Both the position numbers and the translations under genes were made by a program. From positions 124,001-188,000 of the forward strand of contig NZ_LZRP01000001.1 in NCBI RefSeq assembly GCF_001678665.1: DNA of 64,000 nt. The letters run 5' to 3'. This DNA is from Erythrobacter sp. QSSC1-22B (GTDB lineage Bacteria; Pseudomonadota; Alphaproteobacteria; Sphingomonadales; Sphingomonadaceae). Shown piece by piece: positions 10,424 to 21,057 of this stretch. The notes below the pieces were generated by a model that saw only the letters and a list, made by a program, of their open reading frames with translations, searched no databases and was not told the origin of the DNA. Each line of letters starts with the position of its first letter. Within the stretch, counting starts at the first letter, position 1.

Positions 10424-10442
10424 CGAGGCTCGTCCAAATGCA

Positions 10443-10961
10443 ATGCACCCCGACAACCACGTGACCGAGGGCCTGCTCCCCGAACCCATCGTCCGGCTGG
10501 CACAGAGAGTGGTCGAGGAAAATGCCGCAGCGGGGCGCAAGGTGGTCGTGGCCGAAAGCTGTACTGGTGGGCTGGTCGCCGCGGCCCTTACCGAAATCGC
10601 CGGTTCATCTGCCGTGCTCGACCGCGGTTTCGTCACTTATTCCAACGAGGCCAAGATGGAAATGCTCGGGGTGCCGAGCGATATCATCGAGACTTTTGGA
10701 GCCGTCTCGGTGGCATGCGTCTGGGCGATGGCCAAGGGTGCGCTCGAGCGCAGCAGCGCCGATGTTGCGGTAGCCATCAGCGGCGTTGCAGGCCCTGGCG
10801 GCGGTTCGCCGCACAAGCCAGTCGGCACGGTCGTCTTTGCCCGGGTCACCCGCGATTCGCAGAAGGATCCCGAAGGCGAACTCAGACTGTTCGAAGGACC
10901 CGGCCGCGCGGCAATCCGCCAGGAAGCGACGGCCTGCGCGCTGGAACTTCTGCTGCCCTAG
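10443..10961 (+). CDS. pncC: Nicotinamide-nucleotide amidohydrolase PncC (CinA C-terminal family)
   Basis: A 172-residue stand-alone CinA C-terminal domain with the hallmark AESCTGGLVAAALT, a DRGFVTYSNEAK segment and GVAGPGGGS. The family hydrolyses NMN to nicotinate mononucleotide and ammonia in pyridine nucleotide salvage. The N-terminal CinA domain of larger homologues is absent, as in E. coli YgaD-type proteins. The stop overlaps the convergent ratA stop in a shared CTAG at 10958-10961. Confidence 0.9.
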   Translation: MHPDNHVTEGLLPEPIVRLAQRVVEENAAAGRKVVVAESCTGGLVAAALTEIAGSSAVLDRGFVTYSNEAKMEMLGVPSDIIETFGAVSVACVWAMAKGALERSSADVAVAISGVAGPGGGSPHKPVGTVVFARVTRDSQKDPEGELRLFEGPGRAAIRQEATACALELLLP

Positions 10962-11413
10962 CCATTGCCCGGTGCGGCTTCGCGACCGTAGAGGTCGTCC
11001 GCCCGTCGCTCGAAGGCCTCGACCATCTTCCGGAAGGCGCGGTCGAAATATTGCCCCGCAATCGCTTCGAACACTGCATTGCGAAAGGTGAATTCCACAG
11101 CGAAGTCGATTTCGCAGCCCCCATTCTCGGTAGGTCGAAAAACCCAGCTGTTGTCGAGATCGCGCAAGGGCCCATCGAGGTAATGGACCTCGAGCCGGTC
11201 GGGTCGCAATTTGTCCACGCGCGACGTGAACTTCTCGCGGATCGCCTTGAAGCCGACGAGCATGTCGGCGACCATCTCGGTCTCGCTGTCGGACCGCACC
11301 CGCGTCGCCACGACCCATGGCAGGAATTCGTCATAGCGCGCGACATCGGCGACCAGATCGAACATTTGCTCGCAGCTGTAGGGAAGCCGGCGGGTTTCGC
11401 GACTGCCCGGCAT
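10958..11413 (-). CDS. ratA: RatA/COQ10-type START-domain protein
   Basis: A 151-residue protein of the polyketide cyclase/START fold. The N-terminal signature SRETRRLPYSCEQMFDLVAD and the following YDEFLPWVVATRV fit the ubiquinone-binding COQ10/RatA family. Its bacterial members are annotated as a ribosome-associating toxin (RatA), but the COQ10-like respiratory role is at least as likely here, since no partner antitoxin gene is adjacent. The ATG at 11413 overlaps the lipA stop (TGATG) and is chosen over a longer upstream reading inside lipA. Confidence 0.88.
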   Translation of the reverse strand: MPGSRETRRLPYSCEQMFDLVADVARYDEFLPWVVATRVRSDSETEMVADMLVGFKAIREKFTSRVDKLRPDRLEVHYLDGPLRDLDNSWVFRPTENGGCEIDFAVEFTFRNAVFEAIAGQYFDRAFRKMVEAFERRADDLYGREAAPGNG

Positions 11414-12378
11414 CAGGCGCCGACCCTGGCGCGCTCCTTGGCCAGCCTGGCTTCGCGGGCCGCCCTCATTTCGGCGAAATCGTCGCCGGCGTGATAGCTG
11501 GAGCGGGTCAGCGGGCTCGAGGCGACCTGCAGGAAGCCCTTGGCGCGGGCGATCGAGCCATAGGCCGTGAAGGCCTTGGGAGTGACGAACTCCTCGACAT
11601 TCGCGTGCTTGGGCGTGGGCTGGAGATACTGCCCCATGGTCATGAAATCGACATCGGCGCACCGCATGTCGTCCATCACCTGGTGCACTTCGAGCCGCTG
11701 CTCGCCCAGCCCCAGCATGATGCCTGATTTCGTGAAAATCAGCGGGTCGTGGCTTTTCACCTCTTCCAGCAGCCGCAGCGAGGCGTAATAGCGCGCACCC
11801 GGGCGGATCGTCGGATAGAGCCGCGGTACGGTCTCGAGATTGTGGTTGTAGACGTCGGGGCCCGCCTCGCAGATCGCCTCGACCGCGGCGCGCATCTTGC
11901 CGCGAAAGTCCGGAGTCAGGATCTCGATCGTGGTGTTGGGCGTGTTGCGTCGCAGCGCCTGGATCACCTTGACGAACTGCCCCGCCCCGCCATCGGGCAG
12001 ATCGTCGCGATCGACGCTGGTGATGACGATATGCTGCAGCCCCATCGTCGCTGCGGCTGTGGCGACATGCTCGGGCTCGAGCGGATCGACGATCCGCGGC
12101 ATCCCGGTCTTGACGTTACAGAAGGCGCAGGCGCGGGTGCAGACATCGCCCAGGATCATCATCGTGGCGTGCTTCTTCTCCCAGCACTCGCCGATGTTGG
12201 GACAGGCGGCTTCCTCGCACACGGTGGTGAGATCGAGCCCGCGCATCAGCTGGCGGGTCTCGTGATAGCCCTTGCCGGTCGGGGCTTTCACCCTGATCCA
12301 GTCGGGCTTGCGTTGACGGGCCGGGCGCTCGCCCTCGGGCTTCGGTGCGGTGGAGAGATCGTTCATGCTGTGGTCCAT
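11413..12378 (-). CDS. lipA: Lipoyl synthase LipA
   Basis: A 321-residue radical-SAM enzyme that inserts two sulfurs into octanoyl chains on lipoyl domains. Both iron-sulfur sites are visible: the auxiliary cluster motif [12 protein letters not shown] and the radical-SAM motif CTRACAFC. The C-terminal RSSYHAGD serine motif that ligates the auxiliary cluster is present. It would serve the lipoylated pyruvate dehydrogenase encoded at 24706-27207. ratA follows with overlapping stop and start. Confidence 0.97.
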   Translation of the reverse strand: MDHSMNDLSTAPKPEGERPARQRKPDWIRVKAPTGKGYHETRQLMRGLDLTTVCEEAACPNIGECWEKKHATMMILGDVCTRACAFCNVKTGMPRIVDPLEPEHVATAAATMGLQHIVITSVDRDDLPDGGAGQFVKVIQALRRNTPNTTIEILTPDFRGKMRAAVEAICEAGPDVYNHNLETVPRLYPTIRPGARYYASLRLLEEVKSHDPLIFTKSGIMLGLGEQRLEVHQVMDDMRCADVDFMTMGQYLQPTPKHANVEEFVTPKAFTAYGSIARAKGFLQVASSPLTRSSYHAGDDFAEMRAAREARLAKERARVGA

Positions 12379-12428
12379 CTAGGGATGGCGCTTGCCATAG
12401 GCAATGCCGCGCGGCAGGAGCATTGCCC

Positions 12429-13067
12429 ATGAAGAGCTATGACGAATTGATCGCGGGCTACCAGCGCTTCCGCAGCGGCACCTGGGAAACCCAGCACGCC
12501 CGGTGGGAGCAACTGCGCGAAGGGCAGGAGCCCAAGGTGATGGTCATCGCCTGTTCCGACAGCCGGGTCGACCCGGCGCAGATCTTCGATGTCGATCCAG
12601 GCGAGATCTTCGTGGTCCGCAACGTCGCGGCGATGGTCCCGCCCTTCGAGACCAGCCCCGGCCAGCATGGCGTTTCCGCCGCGCTCGAATTCGCGGTCCA
12701 GTTCCTCGAGGTCCGGCATATCGTGGTGATGGGCCATGGGCTGTGCGGCGGATGCCAGGCGGCGTTGACGCAGAGCATGCATGGCAAGGCGCTCGGCAGG
12801 GGCGGTTTCGTGGCGCAATGGATTGCCATGCTCGACGATGTCCGCGAACCGATCGCACGCGAATTCGGCACCACCGGACGCAAGGCCGAACGCGCGATGG
12901 AATTGGCAGCCGTCAAGAAGAGCCTCGAGAATTTGCGTACTTTCCCTTGCGTGCAAGAGAAGGAGGCCGACGGCTCACTTGCGCTTCACGGGGCGTTCTT
13001 CGCCATCTCGGACGGCGTACTGCATCAGCTCGACGAAACGCGCGGCGAATTTTCCCCCGCCGACTGA
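12429..13067 (+). CDS. Beta-class carbonic anhydrase
   Basis: A 212-residue beta carbonic anhydrase interconverting CO2 and bicarbonate. Zinc ligands are visible in CSDSRVDP (Cys, with the Asp-Arg dyad) and in GHGLCGGC (His and Cys). The ATG at 12429 has an AGGAG site upstream and begins the family-like MKSYDELIAGYQ; an earlier in-frame start at 12345 lies over the divergent lipA start and is not used. A NYN-domain gene follows 36 bases downstream. Confidence 0.95.
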   Translation: MKSYDELIAGYQRFRSGTWETQHARWEQLREGQEPKVMVIACSDSRVDPAQIFDVDPGEIFVVRNVAAMVPPFETSPGQHGVSAALEFAVQFLEVRHIVVMGHGLCGGCQAALTQSMHGKALGRGGFVAQWIAMLDDVREPIAREFGTTGRKAERAMELAAVKKSLENLRTFPCVQEKEADGSLALHGAFFAISDGVLHQLDETRGEFSPAD

Positions 13068-13103
13068 CTTGCGCGACCAACGGCTGCGCGGCATTGGCAC
13101 GCC

Positions 13104-13814
13104 ATGTCTACCACTGACCAACTCAACATCGCCCTGCTGATCGATGCCGACAACGCGAGCCCATCGGGCATCGATCCGGTTCTCACCGTGCTCGCCGAAC
13201 TGGGGCAGGTGAACATCCGCCGCGCCTACGGGAATTGGCGCAAGACCAGCCTGAAGGGCTGGATCGACCGGATGCATCGCTACGGAATCGAACCGCAGCA
13301 GCAGTTCGACATCACCAAAGGCAAGAACGCCACCGACATGAAGATGACGATCGATGCGATGGATCTGCTCTATCGCGGTCGCGTCCACGGCTTCGGAATC
13401 ATGTCGAGCGACAGCGATTTCATGCCGCTGGCGATGCGGATCCGCCAGGACGGCCATCCGGTCTACGGCTTCGGCGGCGCCAAGACCCCCGAGGCGTTTC
13501 GCGAAGCCTGCACACGATTCATCGACGTCAACGCGCTGGTGAAGGCGGAGAAGCAGGAAGAGCGCAGACCCGCGGCGACAGATAAGATCGACGAGGAAAT
13601 GCTCCACCTGCTCGTGGATGCCTACAACGCCAGCCGCCGCGACGACAAGGGCTACGCCAAGCTGTCGGAAGTGGGGCAACTCGCGGGCAATCGCTCAAGC
13701 TTCGACACGCGCAATTACGGTTTCGCGCGCTTAATCGATCTGATCGAATCGATCCCGAATTTCTCTGTCGAGCGGCGCGATTCGGGGCAAGCGTACGTCA
13801 AGCGGCTACGCTGA
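13104..13814 (+). CDS. NYN-domain (LabA-like PIN) protein
   Basis: A 236-residue protein. The N-terminal 150 residues are a NYN/DUF88 domain of PIN-nuclease fold with acidic catalytic-site candidates in LLIDADNAS, the KNATDMKMTIDAMDL motif and IMSSDSDFMPL. Residues from about 160 form a small winged-helix segment resembling an OST-HTH/LOTUS domain (DAYNASRRDDKGYAKLSEVG), which suggests RNA binding. LabA-type proteins are predicted ribonucleases; the target here is unknown. Confidence 0.9.
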   Translation: MSTTDQLNIALLIDADNASPSGIDPVLTVLAELGQVNIRRAYGNWRKTSLKGWIDRMHRYGIEPQQQFDITKGKNATDMKMTIDAMDLLYRGRVHGFGIMSSDSDFMPLAMRIRQDGHPVYGFGGAKTPEAFREACTRFIDVNALVKAEKQEERRPAATDKIDEEMLHLLVDAYNASRRDDKGYAKLSEVGQLAGNRSSFDTRNYGFARLIDLIESIPNFSVERRDSGQAYVKRLR

Positions 13815-13859
13815 TACCGGCGCTGATACCGGCACGGATCGACGCCTAAGGTGCGCGAG

Positions 13860-13891
13860 AAAAAAGGGCGCGAGACCAAGTCTCGCGCCCT
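13860..13891 (-). terminator. Rho-independent terminator of the TPR protein gene
   Basis: A perfect 11-bp stem (13866-13876 with 13880-13890) closes a CAA loop and, read on the minus strand, is followed by a run of T (A tract 13860-13865 on the plus strand). It lies 28 bases past the stop of the minus-strand gene at 13919-15238. Confidence 0.9.
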
Positions 13892-13918
13892 AGCTCAATC
13901 CACTTCCTGACCGAGTGA

Positions 13919-15238
13919 TCAGCCTCCGGCATTCTGCTGGGTGGTATAGACCGCCCAAAGATTGGCGATCGGTGCGCGCGCACCTTCGACCTTTTTGAAT
14001 GTCGCTTCGGCCTCGGCGTGCTTGCCTTGGTCGAGCTGGGCAATGCCCATCCGCGTAAGCACGAGCGGAGTGTTCACACCCGACATAGTCAGCGCCTTGG
14101 TGTAAAACTCCTCGGCTTCCGCGGCCCGATCGTAGCTAAGGAAGGTATCGCCCGCAGCCATGACGGTCAGCAGATTGGCGTTCCCGGCACGGGCGTCGGC
14201 CAAAAGTTCAGGCAGATCGCTCTTGTCGGCCTGGATCCGACGTTCGGCCTCGGCGCGCGATTCCGTCACATAGGGATCGGTGCGATCGAGCATACCCGAG
14301 GCAAACCCTTCATCGATTACCGCCAGGACTTCACCCGGGAACTTGCGCGGGTCGGCGGCCTCGATGTATTCGGTGTACATGCTCGCATCGCGGAAGGTAT
14401 CGGTCCGGCGCGATAGGCGCAGGATGTCGAGAATTTCCGGATATTCATATCTGGTGCTGTTGAGCGCAACCGCGATCGCATCGCCCCAGGTGGTCTTGGT
14501 CGGATATTCTTCGACATAAAGCAGCGAGTATTCGCGCGCCCGCTCGGGCATCTCATTGTTATATGCCGTCACGAAAGCGTGCTTCACCCAAGCTTCCGGA
14601 ACCGGCTGGCCGGCCGCTTGGCGAGCGGACATTTGCTCATCCAGATAGGCGAAGCCGGTCGGGTAATCTTCCGCCTCGAAATAGAGGTCGGCGATCATGC
14701 GGTGCATATCATCGGAACCAAGCGTTCGCGTCGAGCCATCGGTCAACTGCGCGTCGAGCGTGTAGTTCACCGCGATGGCGCCTTCCAGCCCCTGGCGCGC
14801 CGCAGCCGTATTACCTAGGCGCTGGTTGAGCTGATAGGATGTCCAGTGGAACTGGCCAACCTGCTCGGGAGCGACCTTGCCGCTCGCGAGCATCAACTCG
14901 AGCCCCTGCACCATCAACTGGTTATTGTCCGATTTCGTGCCGACGCTGTAGATGATGCTGCCCGCCGCATGGCGGTCGTCGGCGGTTTCGACCGCGGCGA
15001 CCAGACCGGGGGCGGCCGCTGCAGCAGAGGCATAATCTGGCGCTTCGCCGGAAACGTTCTCGTTAACCGGCGTGTAGGCGGCGATGAAGCCCTTGGAGTA
15101 ATCGGCCTTGGCCGGCGCTTCCTTCTTCTGCGCGTGAGCCGGAGTTTCAAATACCGCACCGGTAAATGCGGTACCGGCGACAAGCGCGAAGGCCAACGCC
15201 ATGGTCGAGCTTCGTTTCGTTGAGGAACGTAATTTCAT
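13919..15238 (-). CDS. Exported tetratricopeptide-like repeat protein
   Basis: A 439-residue protein with a clear Sec signal peptide (positive start, hydrophobic core, AHA-Q cleavage near residue 37). The rest is rich in Ala/Glu helical pairs with TPR-like spacing, most clearly at the C-terminus (LTRMGIAQLDQGKHAEAEAT). No enzyme motif is seen, so it is probably a periplasmic scaffold or outer-membrane-associated protein. The start at 15238 is chosen because GGGAG lies 8 bases upstream; a TTG five codons earlier sits on that site. It has its own terminator and diverges from gyrA. Confidence 0.8.
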   Translation of the reverse strand: MKLRSSTKRSSTMALAFALVAGTAFTGAVFETPAHAQKKEAPAKADYSKGFIAAYTPVNENVSGEAPDYASAAAAAPGLVAAVETADDRHAAGSIIYSVGTKSDNNQLMVQGLELMLASGKVAPEQVGQFHWTSYQLNQRLGNTAAARQGLEGAIAVNYTLDAQLTDGSTRTLGSDDMHRMIADLYFEAEDYPTGFAYLDEQMSARQAAGQPVPEAWVKHAFVTAYNNEMPERAREYSLLYVEEYPTKTTWGDAIAVALNSTRYEYPEILDILRLSRRTDTFRDASMYTEYIEAADPRKFPGEVLAVIDEGFASGMLDRTDPYVTESRAEAERRIQADKSDLPELLADARAGNANLLTVMAAGDTFLSYDRAAEAEEFYTKALTMSGVNTPLVLTRMGIAQLDQGKHAEAEATFKKVEGARAPIANLWAVYTTQQNAGG

Positions 15239-15542
15239 AAGGTTAACTCCCAAGAATAAGAAAGGATGCTAACTACACCCTCGTCCGGATCACGATCGAC
15301 GGGCACATGCCCCGACCGCTATCCGATTGCAAATCGTGTTACGGTAGCTGGGCTGAATAGCGATTGAATACCCTCTGCTTTCGCCGTTCAGAAGCGCGGC
15401 AAACCCGCGTTTCCAGCCACATGTGGAAAAAGCGCTCGAGATCGGCACCCGGTTCCCGCAATTGGTGGCTTTTGCAGGGCAACTCGCCTAGGCTTTACGG
15501 CAGCTATACGCCCTTTCAACTACCGAAAAGCAGTACCCCCTT
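15239..15542. other. Intergenic promoter region between TPR gene and gyrA
   Basis: About 300 bases separating two divergent genes. I see no open frame with coding character, no hairpin terminator and no repeat. It must hold both promoters, but no -35/-10 pair stands out clearly enough to annotate. Confidence 0.5.
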
Positions 15543-18389
15543 TTGAGCGACGATACCGACATTCTCGAACCCGCTCCCGCAAGCGGCGGATACACCCGCA
15601 TCGACATCGTCGACGAGATGAAGGCGAGCTATCTCGATTACGCGATGAGCGTGATCGTTGCGCGCGCGCTTCCCGATGTCCGCGACGGGTTGAAGCCGGT
15701 TCACCGCCGGATTCTGTTTGCCAGCCAGGAAGGCGGCTTCGTCGCCGGACGCCCCTATCGCAAGAGCGCCAAGATCGTCGGCGACGTGATGGGCAATTAT
15801 CACCCGCACGGCGATTCCGCGATCTACGAAGCGCTGGCGCGGATGACGCAGGACTGGTCGCTGCGCGTCCCCCTGATCGACGGTCAGGGCAATTTCGGCT
15901 CGATGGATCCCGATCCGCCCGCCTCGATGCGCTACACCGAAGCGCGGCTGGCACGCGTCGCCAACATGCTGCTCGACGATCTCGACAAGGACACGGTCGA
16001 TTTCGCTGACAATTACGACGGCTCGCGCCGCGAACCCACGGTACTGCCGGCGCGCTTCCCCAATCTGCTGGTCAATGGTGCCGGCGGTATCGCGGTCGGC
16101 ATGGCGACAAACATCCCGCCGCACAATCTGGGCGAGGTCATCGACGGCTGTTTCGCCTACATCGAGAACCCCGCGATCACATCCGAAGAACTCTTCGAGA
16201 TCATTCCCGGGCCCGATTTCCCCACCGCGCCGCTGATCCTTGGTCATGCGGGCGCCAAGGCAGCCTACACCACCGGACGCGGTTCGATCCTGATGCGCGC
16301 CCGCCACGAGATCGAGGCGACCCGCGGCGCCAAGAGCGAAGGCCGCCAGTCGATCGTCCTGACTTCGATCCCCTTCCAGGTCGGCAAGTCCGGCCTGGTC
16401 GAGAAGATCGCCGATGCCGCCAAGGAAAAGCGGATCGAGGGCATTTCCGACATCCGCGACGAAAGCTCGCGCGAGGGCATGCGCGTGGTCGTCGATCTCA
16501 AGCGCGATGCCTCGCCCGAGGTCGTGCTCAACCAGATCTGGCGTTATACCCCGGCACAGTCGAGTTTCCCCGCCAACATGCTCGCGATCCGTGGCGGCCG
16601 CCCCGAAACGCTGGCGCTGCGCGACATCATCCAGGCCTTCATCACCTTTCGCGAGGAGGTCATCACACGCCGGACCAAGTTCGAGCTCAACAAGGCGCGC
16701 GATCGTGCGCATATGTTGCTTGGGCTGGTGGTCGCGGTGTCAAACCTCGACGAAGTAGTCTCAATCATCCGCGGCGCTTCCACGCCCGCCGAAGCGCGCG
16801 CCAAGCTGCTGACGCGCGAATGGCCGATCGGCAATATCGCGCAATATATCCGCCTGATCGAGGCGATCGAACCCGATGCCGAGCAGGCAGGTGGCACCTA
16901 TCGGCTGTCCGAACGCCAGGTGAAGGCGATCCTCGACCTGCGGCTCCACCGCCTGACCGCGCTCGGGCGCGATGAGATCGGCGGCGAATTGAAAGTGCTG
17001 GCCGATGCGATCGAGGAATTTCTCTCGATCCTTGCCGACCGGGTCAAGCTCTACGGCGTGCTGCGCGACGAGTTGCAGGAGGTCCGCGATCTCTACGCCA
17101 CTCCGCGTGTCACCGAGATCGCCCCCGCCTGGGACGGTCTCGAAGACGAGGACCTGATCGAGCGCGACGAGATGGTCGTGACCGTGACCCACGACGGCTA
17201 TATCAAGCGCACCCCGCTTTCGACCTTCCGCGCGCAGGCCCGCGGCGGCAAGGGCCGTGCCGGCATGGCAACCAAGGACGAGGATGCGGTTGTCGAACTG
17301 TTCGTAACTTCGACCCACAACCCCGTGCTTTTCTTTACCAATACCGGCCGGGTCTATCGCCTGAAGGTGTGGAAGCTGCCCGAGGGCGGGCCGCAGACCA
17401 AGGGTCGCCCGATGGTCAATCTCCTGCCGCTGGGAGACGAGGAACGCGTCACCAACGTGCTCCCGCTCCCCGAGGACGAGAGCGAATGGAGCGCGCTCAA
17501 CATCGTGTTCGCCACCGAGCAGGGCATGGTGCGGCGCAATTCGATGGATGCGTTCACGAATATCCCCTCCAACGGCAAATACGCCATGGGCTTCGTCGAT
17601 GGCAGCGGCGACCGGTTGATCGGTGTCAAATTGCTGTCCGAAGGCCAGGAAGTCTTCCTCGCCTCGAACTCCGGCAAGGCGATCCGGTTCGCCGCCTCCG
17701 ATGCGCGCGAGACCAAGAGCCGTACCGGAATCGGGGTCCGCGGCATGACGTTGCGTAAAGGTGCCAAGGTCGTCTCGATGGCGGTGCTCGAAGGCAATCG
17801 CTACGATTCCGAAACCCGCGAGGCCTATCTGCGCGCCGCCTCATGGAAAAACAACGAGACCGAAGCCACCCTGCCGGCGGGCGATGCCGCTGCGATGGCA
17901 GAAAGCGAGGAGTTCATCCTCACGCTCACCGCAAATGGCTATGGCAAGATCTCCTCCGCGTATGAATACCGCACCATCGGCCGGGGCGGTCAGGGGCTCA
18001 CCAATATCGGCGAACCTTCGAGCAACCCCGATCGCAACGGCCCGGTGGTCGCCAGCTTCCCGGTGAGCCATGGCTCGCAATTGATGCTGGTCACCGATCA
18101 GGCCAAGCTAATCCGCCTGCCGATCGATTTCCGCCATCTGGTCGAAGGCGGCTTCGACGATCACAAGGGCATCGCGGTCTATGGCCGGACATCCTCGGGG
18201 ATCCGCATTTTCGATGTCGCCAAGGGCGAGCATATCGTCGGCGCGGCGCAGATCGACGAGACCGAAGAGCCAGAGAACCCGGCCGAGGAAGCGATCGCGG
18301 AAGAAATCGCCGATCGCGAGGCGCAGGTCACCGAACCGCACACGACCGCGCATTCCGACAAGAATATCGAGGGCGAACCGGGCGGCTGA
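15543..18389 (+). CDS. gyrA: DNA gyrase subunit A
   Basis: A 948-residue type II topoisomerase subunit that breaks and rejoins DNA during negative supercoiling. The N-terminal domain shows [16 protein letters not shown], the quinolone region [12 protein letters not shown] (serine at the usual resistance position, not mutated) and the catalytic tyrosine in RYTEARLA. The C-terminal half contains the GyrA beta-pinwheel repeats, including the GyrA-box-like QARGGKG, and an acidic tail. The start is TTG with no clear Shine-Dalgarno; no better start exists before the conserved IDIVDEMK. Confidence 0.97.
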   Translation: MSDDTDILEPAPASGGYTRIDIVDEMKASYLDYAMSVIVARALPDVRDGLKPVHRRILFASQEGGFVAGRPYRKSAKIVGDVMGNYHPHGDSAIYEALARMTQDWSLRVPLIDGQGNFGSMDPDPPASMRYTEARLARVANMLLDDLDKDTVDFADNYDGSRREPTVLPARFPNLLVNGAGGIAVGMATNIPPHNLGEVIDGCFAYIENPAITSEELFEIIPGPDFPTAPLILGHAGAKAAYTTGRGSILMRARHEIEATRGAKSEGRQSIVLTSIPFQVGKSGLVEKIADAAKEKRIEGISDIRDESSREGMRVVVDLKRDASPEVVLNQIWRYTPAQSSFPANMLAIRGGRPETLALRDIIQAFITFREEVITRRTKFELNKARDRAHMLLGLVVAVSNLDEVVSIIRGASTPAEARAKLLTREWPIGNIAQYIRLIEAIEPDAEQAGGTYRLSERQVKAILDLRLHRLTALGRDEIGGELKVLADAIEEFLSILADRVKLYGVLRDELQEVRDLYATPRVTEIAPAWDGLEDEDLIERDEMVVTVTHDGYIKRTPLSTFRAQARGGKGRAGMATKDEDAVVELFVTSTHNPVLFFTNTGRVYRLKVWKLPEGGPQTKGRPMVNLLPLGDEERVTNVLPLPEDESEWSALNIVFATEQGMVRRNSMDAFTNIPSNGKYAMGFVDGSGDRLIGVKLLSEGQEVFLASNSGKAIRFAASDARETKSRTGIGVRGMTLRKGAKVVSMAVLEGNRYDSETREAYLRAASWKNNETEATLPAGDAAAMAESEEFILTLTANGYGKISSAYEYRTIGRGGQGLTNIGEPSSNPDRNGPVVASFPVSHGSQLMLVTDQAKLIRLPIDFRHLVEGGFDDHKGIAVYGRTSSGIRIFDVAKGEHIVGAAQIDETEEPENPAEEAIAEEIADREAQVTEPHTTAHSDKNIEGEPGG

Positions 18390-18439
18390 TCCTGGCGATA
18401 TCGGTGGGCGACAATTGCGCTCGGTCGAGGGCCGATGAA

Positions 18440-18463
18440 ATCCGGAGCGATAGCGCTCCGGAT
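18440..18463. terminator. Hairpin between convergent gyrA and yhhN-like genes
   Basis: A perfect 10-bp stem (18440-18449 with 18454-18463) with loop ATAG lies between two converging stops. There is no T tract on either side, so it may be a weak bidirectional terminator or a transcript-end protecting hairpin. Confidence 0.55.
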
Positions 18464-18472
18464 CGGCATCGC

Positions 18473-19135
18473 TCAGTGTGACGGCCTCTCCAGCCGCAGC
18501 GTCTGCACGACCCCCGTCACGATGAGCAATTGCGCTGCATAGTAAAGCGGCCAGACCAGCCAGCCGGCGAGCGCAGGATCGAGCCCGCCGCCCTCGCGCC
18601 CCAGGATCACCAGATCCGAAACGATGAACAGCACCGCCCCCAGCCCTACCCGATAGCGCGGGAAGCGGCTGAGCCAGGCGGTCGCGGCCATCAGGCCGAG
18701 GATCGCGGCATAGCATGTGGCGATGGGCCAGTCGGGATCGGAACGGGTGATCAGCCAGGCCAGCAGCGGTGCGAACACCGCCAGTGCCAACGCGGCTGCG
18801 TTCTGGCTCCCCGCCCGTTTGCCGCGCAAATTGCGCAGATAGAGCGCGATCGCCGCCAGATGCGCCAGTGCGAACGCCGCCCCGCCAGCAAGCAAGTCCA
18901 GCTCGATCACGACATCGCCGAGCGCGCCCAGTCCCATCGCCAGGGCGATCAGCGCTCCGTCCAATCCCTTGCCCCGCTTTGCCGCATAGACCGCGAGGAA
19001 GGCGACCGCAGCACCCTTCCAAACCATCAACCAGAGGCCCCCGATGGCACTGTCCGCCACAAAGAAATAGCTGATCCCGGCAAGCAGGCTGAGCAGCAGA
19101 TACGGTCGGTGTTCGCTCAAGGCGCGTCTGGGCAT
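18473..19135 (-). CDS. YhhN/TMEM86-family membrane protein (lysoplasmalogenase-like)
   Basis: A 220-residue polytopic membrane protein with seven to eight hydrophobic segments and the family marks LGDVVIEL, FALAHLAAIALY and VFIVSDLVIL. Members hydrolyse the vinyl-ether bond of lysoplasmalogens in animals; the bacterial substrate is uncertain. The ATG at 19135 has GGAGG nine bases upstream and is preferred over the longer reading from 19201. It diverges from trmFO. Confidence 0.85.
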   Translation of the reverse strand: MPRRALSEHRPYLLLSLLAGISYFFVADSAIGGLWLMVWKGAAVAFLAVYAAKRGKGLDGALIALAMGLGALGDVVIELDLLAGGAAFALAHLAAIALYLRNLRGKRAGSQNAAALALAVFAPLLAWLITRSDPDWPIATCYAAILGLMAATAWLSRFPRYRVGLGAVLFIVSDLVILGREGGGLDPALAGWLVWPLYYAAQLLIVTGVVQTLRLERPSH

Positions 19136-19200
19136 TCTGCATTTCCTCCCGCGGACAGGCCTTGAACGATACCGCCCCCCGGTTCTAGGGCAATCCAGCA

Positions 19201-20568
19201 ATGACCCACGACATCCAAATCATCGGCGGCGGCCTCGCCGGGAGCGAAGCAGCCTGGCAATTGGCACAACGCGGCTATCGTGTGCGCCTGTCGGAAATGC
19301 GCGGCAGCGGCGACACCACGCCAGCGCATCACACCGACGGGCTCGCCGAGTTGGTCTGCTCCAACTCCTTCCGTTCGGACGACGACGAGAAGAACGCGGT
19401 CGGGCTCCTCCACCACGAGATGCGCCGTCTCGACAGCCTGATCATGCAGGCGGGCGAAAAGGCGCGGGTGCCGGCGGGCTCGGCGATGGCGGTCGATCGC
19501 GACGCCTTCTCTGCCGAGGTCGAGCGCACGCTTGCAGCGCACCCCAACGTCACCATCGTCCGCGAACGGGTCGACCAGCTGCCATCCGAAGGCCCGACCA
19601 TCGTCGCGACCGGCCCGCTGACCGCGCAATCGCTGGCGCAGAGTATCGTGGCGGCGACCGGGCAGGACCGGCTGGCGTTTTTCGATGCCATTGCCCCCAT
19701 CGTCCATCGCGAGAGCATCGACATGGATATCTGCTGGATCCAGTCGCGCTGGAACAAGCGCAATTCCGCCTCGAACGAGGAAGGCGATTACATCAACTGC
19801 CCGATGACCAAGGACGAGTACCTCGCCTTTCATCAGGGCCTCATCGACGGCGAGAAGACCGAGTTCCGCGAGTGGGAAAAGGACACTCCCTATTTCGAGG
19901 GCTGCATGCCGATCGAGGTGATGGCGTCACGCGGGGTAGAGACGCTGCGCTACGGCCCGATGAAACCGGTCGGGCTCGACGATCCGCGCACCGCCTGCCC
20001 CGAATTTCCCCAAGGTCGCTGGCCCTATGCGGTGGTTCAGCTGCGCCAGGACAACAAGCTGGGCACGCTGTGGAATATCGTCGGCTTTCAGACCAAGCTG
20101 AAATATGGTGCGCAGGTCGAGCTGTTTCGCACCATTCCCGGGCTGCAGAACGCCGAGTTCGCGCGGCTGGGGGGCTTGCATCGCAACACCTTCCTCAACT
20201 CGCCGCTGGTGCTCGACCGACAATTGCGGCTGCGCAATGCAGCCCACATCCGGTTTGCCGGACAGGTCACGGGGTGCGAGGGCTATGTCGAAAGCGCAGC
20301 GGTCGGCTTGATGGCGGGGCTGATGGCGGCAAGCGAACTGGCCGGGCGGGAATGGCACGGTCCGCCGCGGACCTCGGCCTTCGGCGCGCTGCTGTCGCAT
20401 ATCACCGGTGACGCCGAGGCCGAGACCTATCAGCCGATGAACGTCAATTTCGGCCTCTTCCCGCCGCTGCACGAGGTGAAGAAGAAGCAGCGCAAGGAGG
20501 CTTACACTTCCCGCGCCAAAGCCGATTTCGGTACCTGGATCGATGAAGGGGCGCTCATTCCGGCCTAG
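19201..20568 (+). CDS. trmFO: tRNA m5U54 methyltransferase TrmFO (folate/FAD-dependent)
   Basis: A 455-residue flavoprotein that methylates U54 of tRNA using methylenetetrahydrofolate. It has an N-terminal FAD dinucleotide-binding motif ([14 protein letters not shown]), CSNSFRSDD with a conserved cysteine, [15 protein letters not shown], and the C-terminal [14 protein letters not shown] motif. Alphaproteobacteria use TrmFO in place of the SAM-dependent TrmA. Its stop shares a CTAG with the convergent EF-hand gene. Confidence 0.96.
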   Translation: MTHDIQIIGGGLAGSEAAWQLAQRGYRVRLSEMRGSGDTTPAHHTDGLAELVCSNSFRSDDDEKNAVGLLHHEMRRLDSLIMQAGEKARVPAGSAMAVDRDAFSAEVERTLAAHPNVTIVRERVDQLPSEGPTIVATGPLTAQSLAQSIVAATGQDRLAFFDAIAPIVHRESIDMDICWIQSRWNKRNSASNEEGDYINCPMTKDEYLAFHQGLIDGEKTEFREWEKDTPYFEGCMPIEVMASRGVETLRYGPMKPVGLDDPRTACPEFPQGRWPYAVVQLRQDNKLGTLWNIVGFQTKLKYGAQVELFRTIPGLQNAEFARLGGLHRNTFLNSPLVLDRQLRLRNAAHIRFAGQVTGCEGYVESAAVGLMAGLMAASELAGREWHGPPRTSAFGALLSHITGDAEAETYQPMNVNFGLFPPLHEVKKKQRKEAYTSRAKADFGTWIDEGALIPA

Positions 20569-21029
20569 CAGCGGCAGGCGGGCGTCTTGCGGGGCTTGGG
20601 CCTTGTGGTCGCGAATTCGGTGGGGGTCAGCCAGTCGTTGCCATCGGTATCCGCGCCTTCGAAACGATCGACCGTGGCCACTGCCCATTCCTCGAAGGTC
20701 AGCAGATTGTTGCCATCGACATCGAGCTTGCGAAATGCATCGGTTCGGCTCGACAGCATTTCATCGCGGGATATCCTCAGGTCGCGGTTGCGATCATAGC
20801 GGAAAAACCGGCGTTCCTCGCGGGTGAGTTCGGTTGCTTCGGGCGGTGCCGGCCCGATGAGGTCGGCCACGTCCGCCTGCGGGAGTTCGAATTCCTTGCC
20901 GATTTCCAGACTGTCGAGCGGAAGCGGCGGCGGCGCACCGCGCTCGACCTCGGCCCGTCCCTGCCACCAGAACAGGCCCACTCCGGTCAGAACGAGTGCC
21001 AGGATCGCTCCCAATGCGATGCGGTTCAT
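20565..21029 (-). CDS. Membrane-anchored protein with three EF-hands
   Basis: A 154-residue protein with an N-terminal hydrophobic anchor or uncleaved signal (residues 4-22) followed by three canonical 12-residue calcium loops: [24 protein letters not shown] and [12 protein letters not shown], each with acidic residues at positions 1, 3, 5 and 12 as expected (Asn at some). It probably faces the periplasm and binds calcium; its partner is unknown. The ATG at 21029 has GGAGGT 9 bases upstream. Confidence 0.85.
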   Translation of the reverse strand: MNRIALGAILALVLTGVGLFWWQGRAEVERGAPPPLPLDSLEIGKEFELPQADVADLIGPAPPEATELTREERRFFRYDRNRDLRISRDEMLSSRTDAFRKLDVDGNNLLTFEEWAVATVDRFEGADTDGNDWLTPTEFATTRPKPRKTPACRC

Positions 21030-21057
21030 CGGCGCCACCTCCGATGCGTAGAGTAAT

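Noticed and set aside
9212-10636. A 474-codon minus-strand open frame over ispDF
   Set aside because: Antisense shadow of ispDF and the start of pncC.
10958-11413. RatA as part of a toxin-antitoxin pair
   Set aside because: No antitoxin gene neighbours it; the COQ10-like family and its coupling to lipA point to a housekeeping role.
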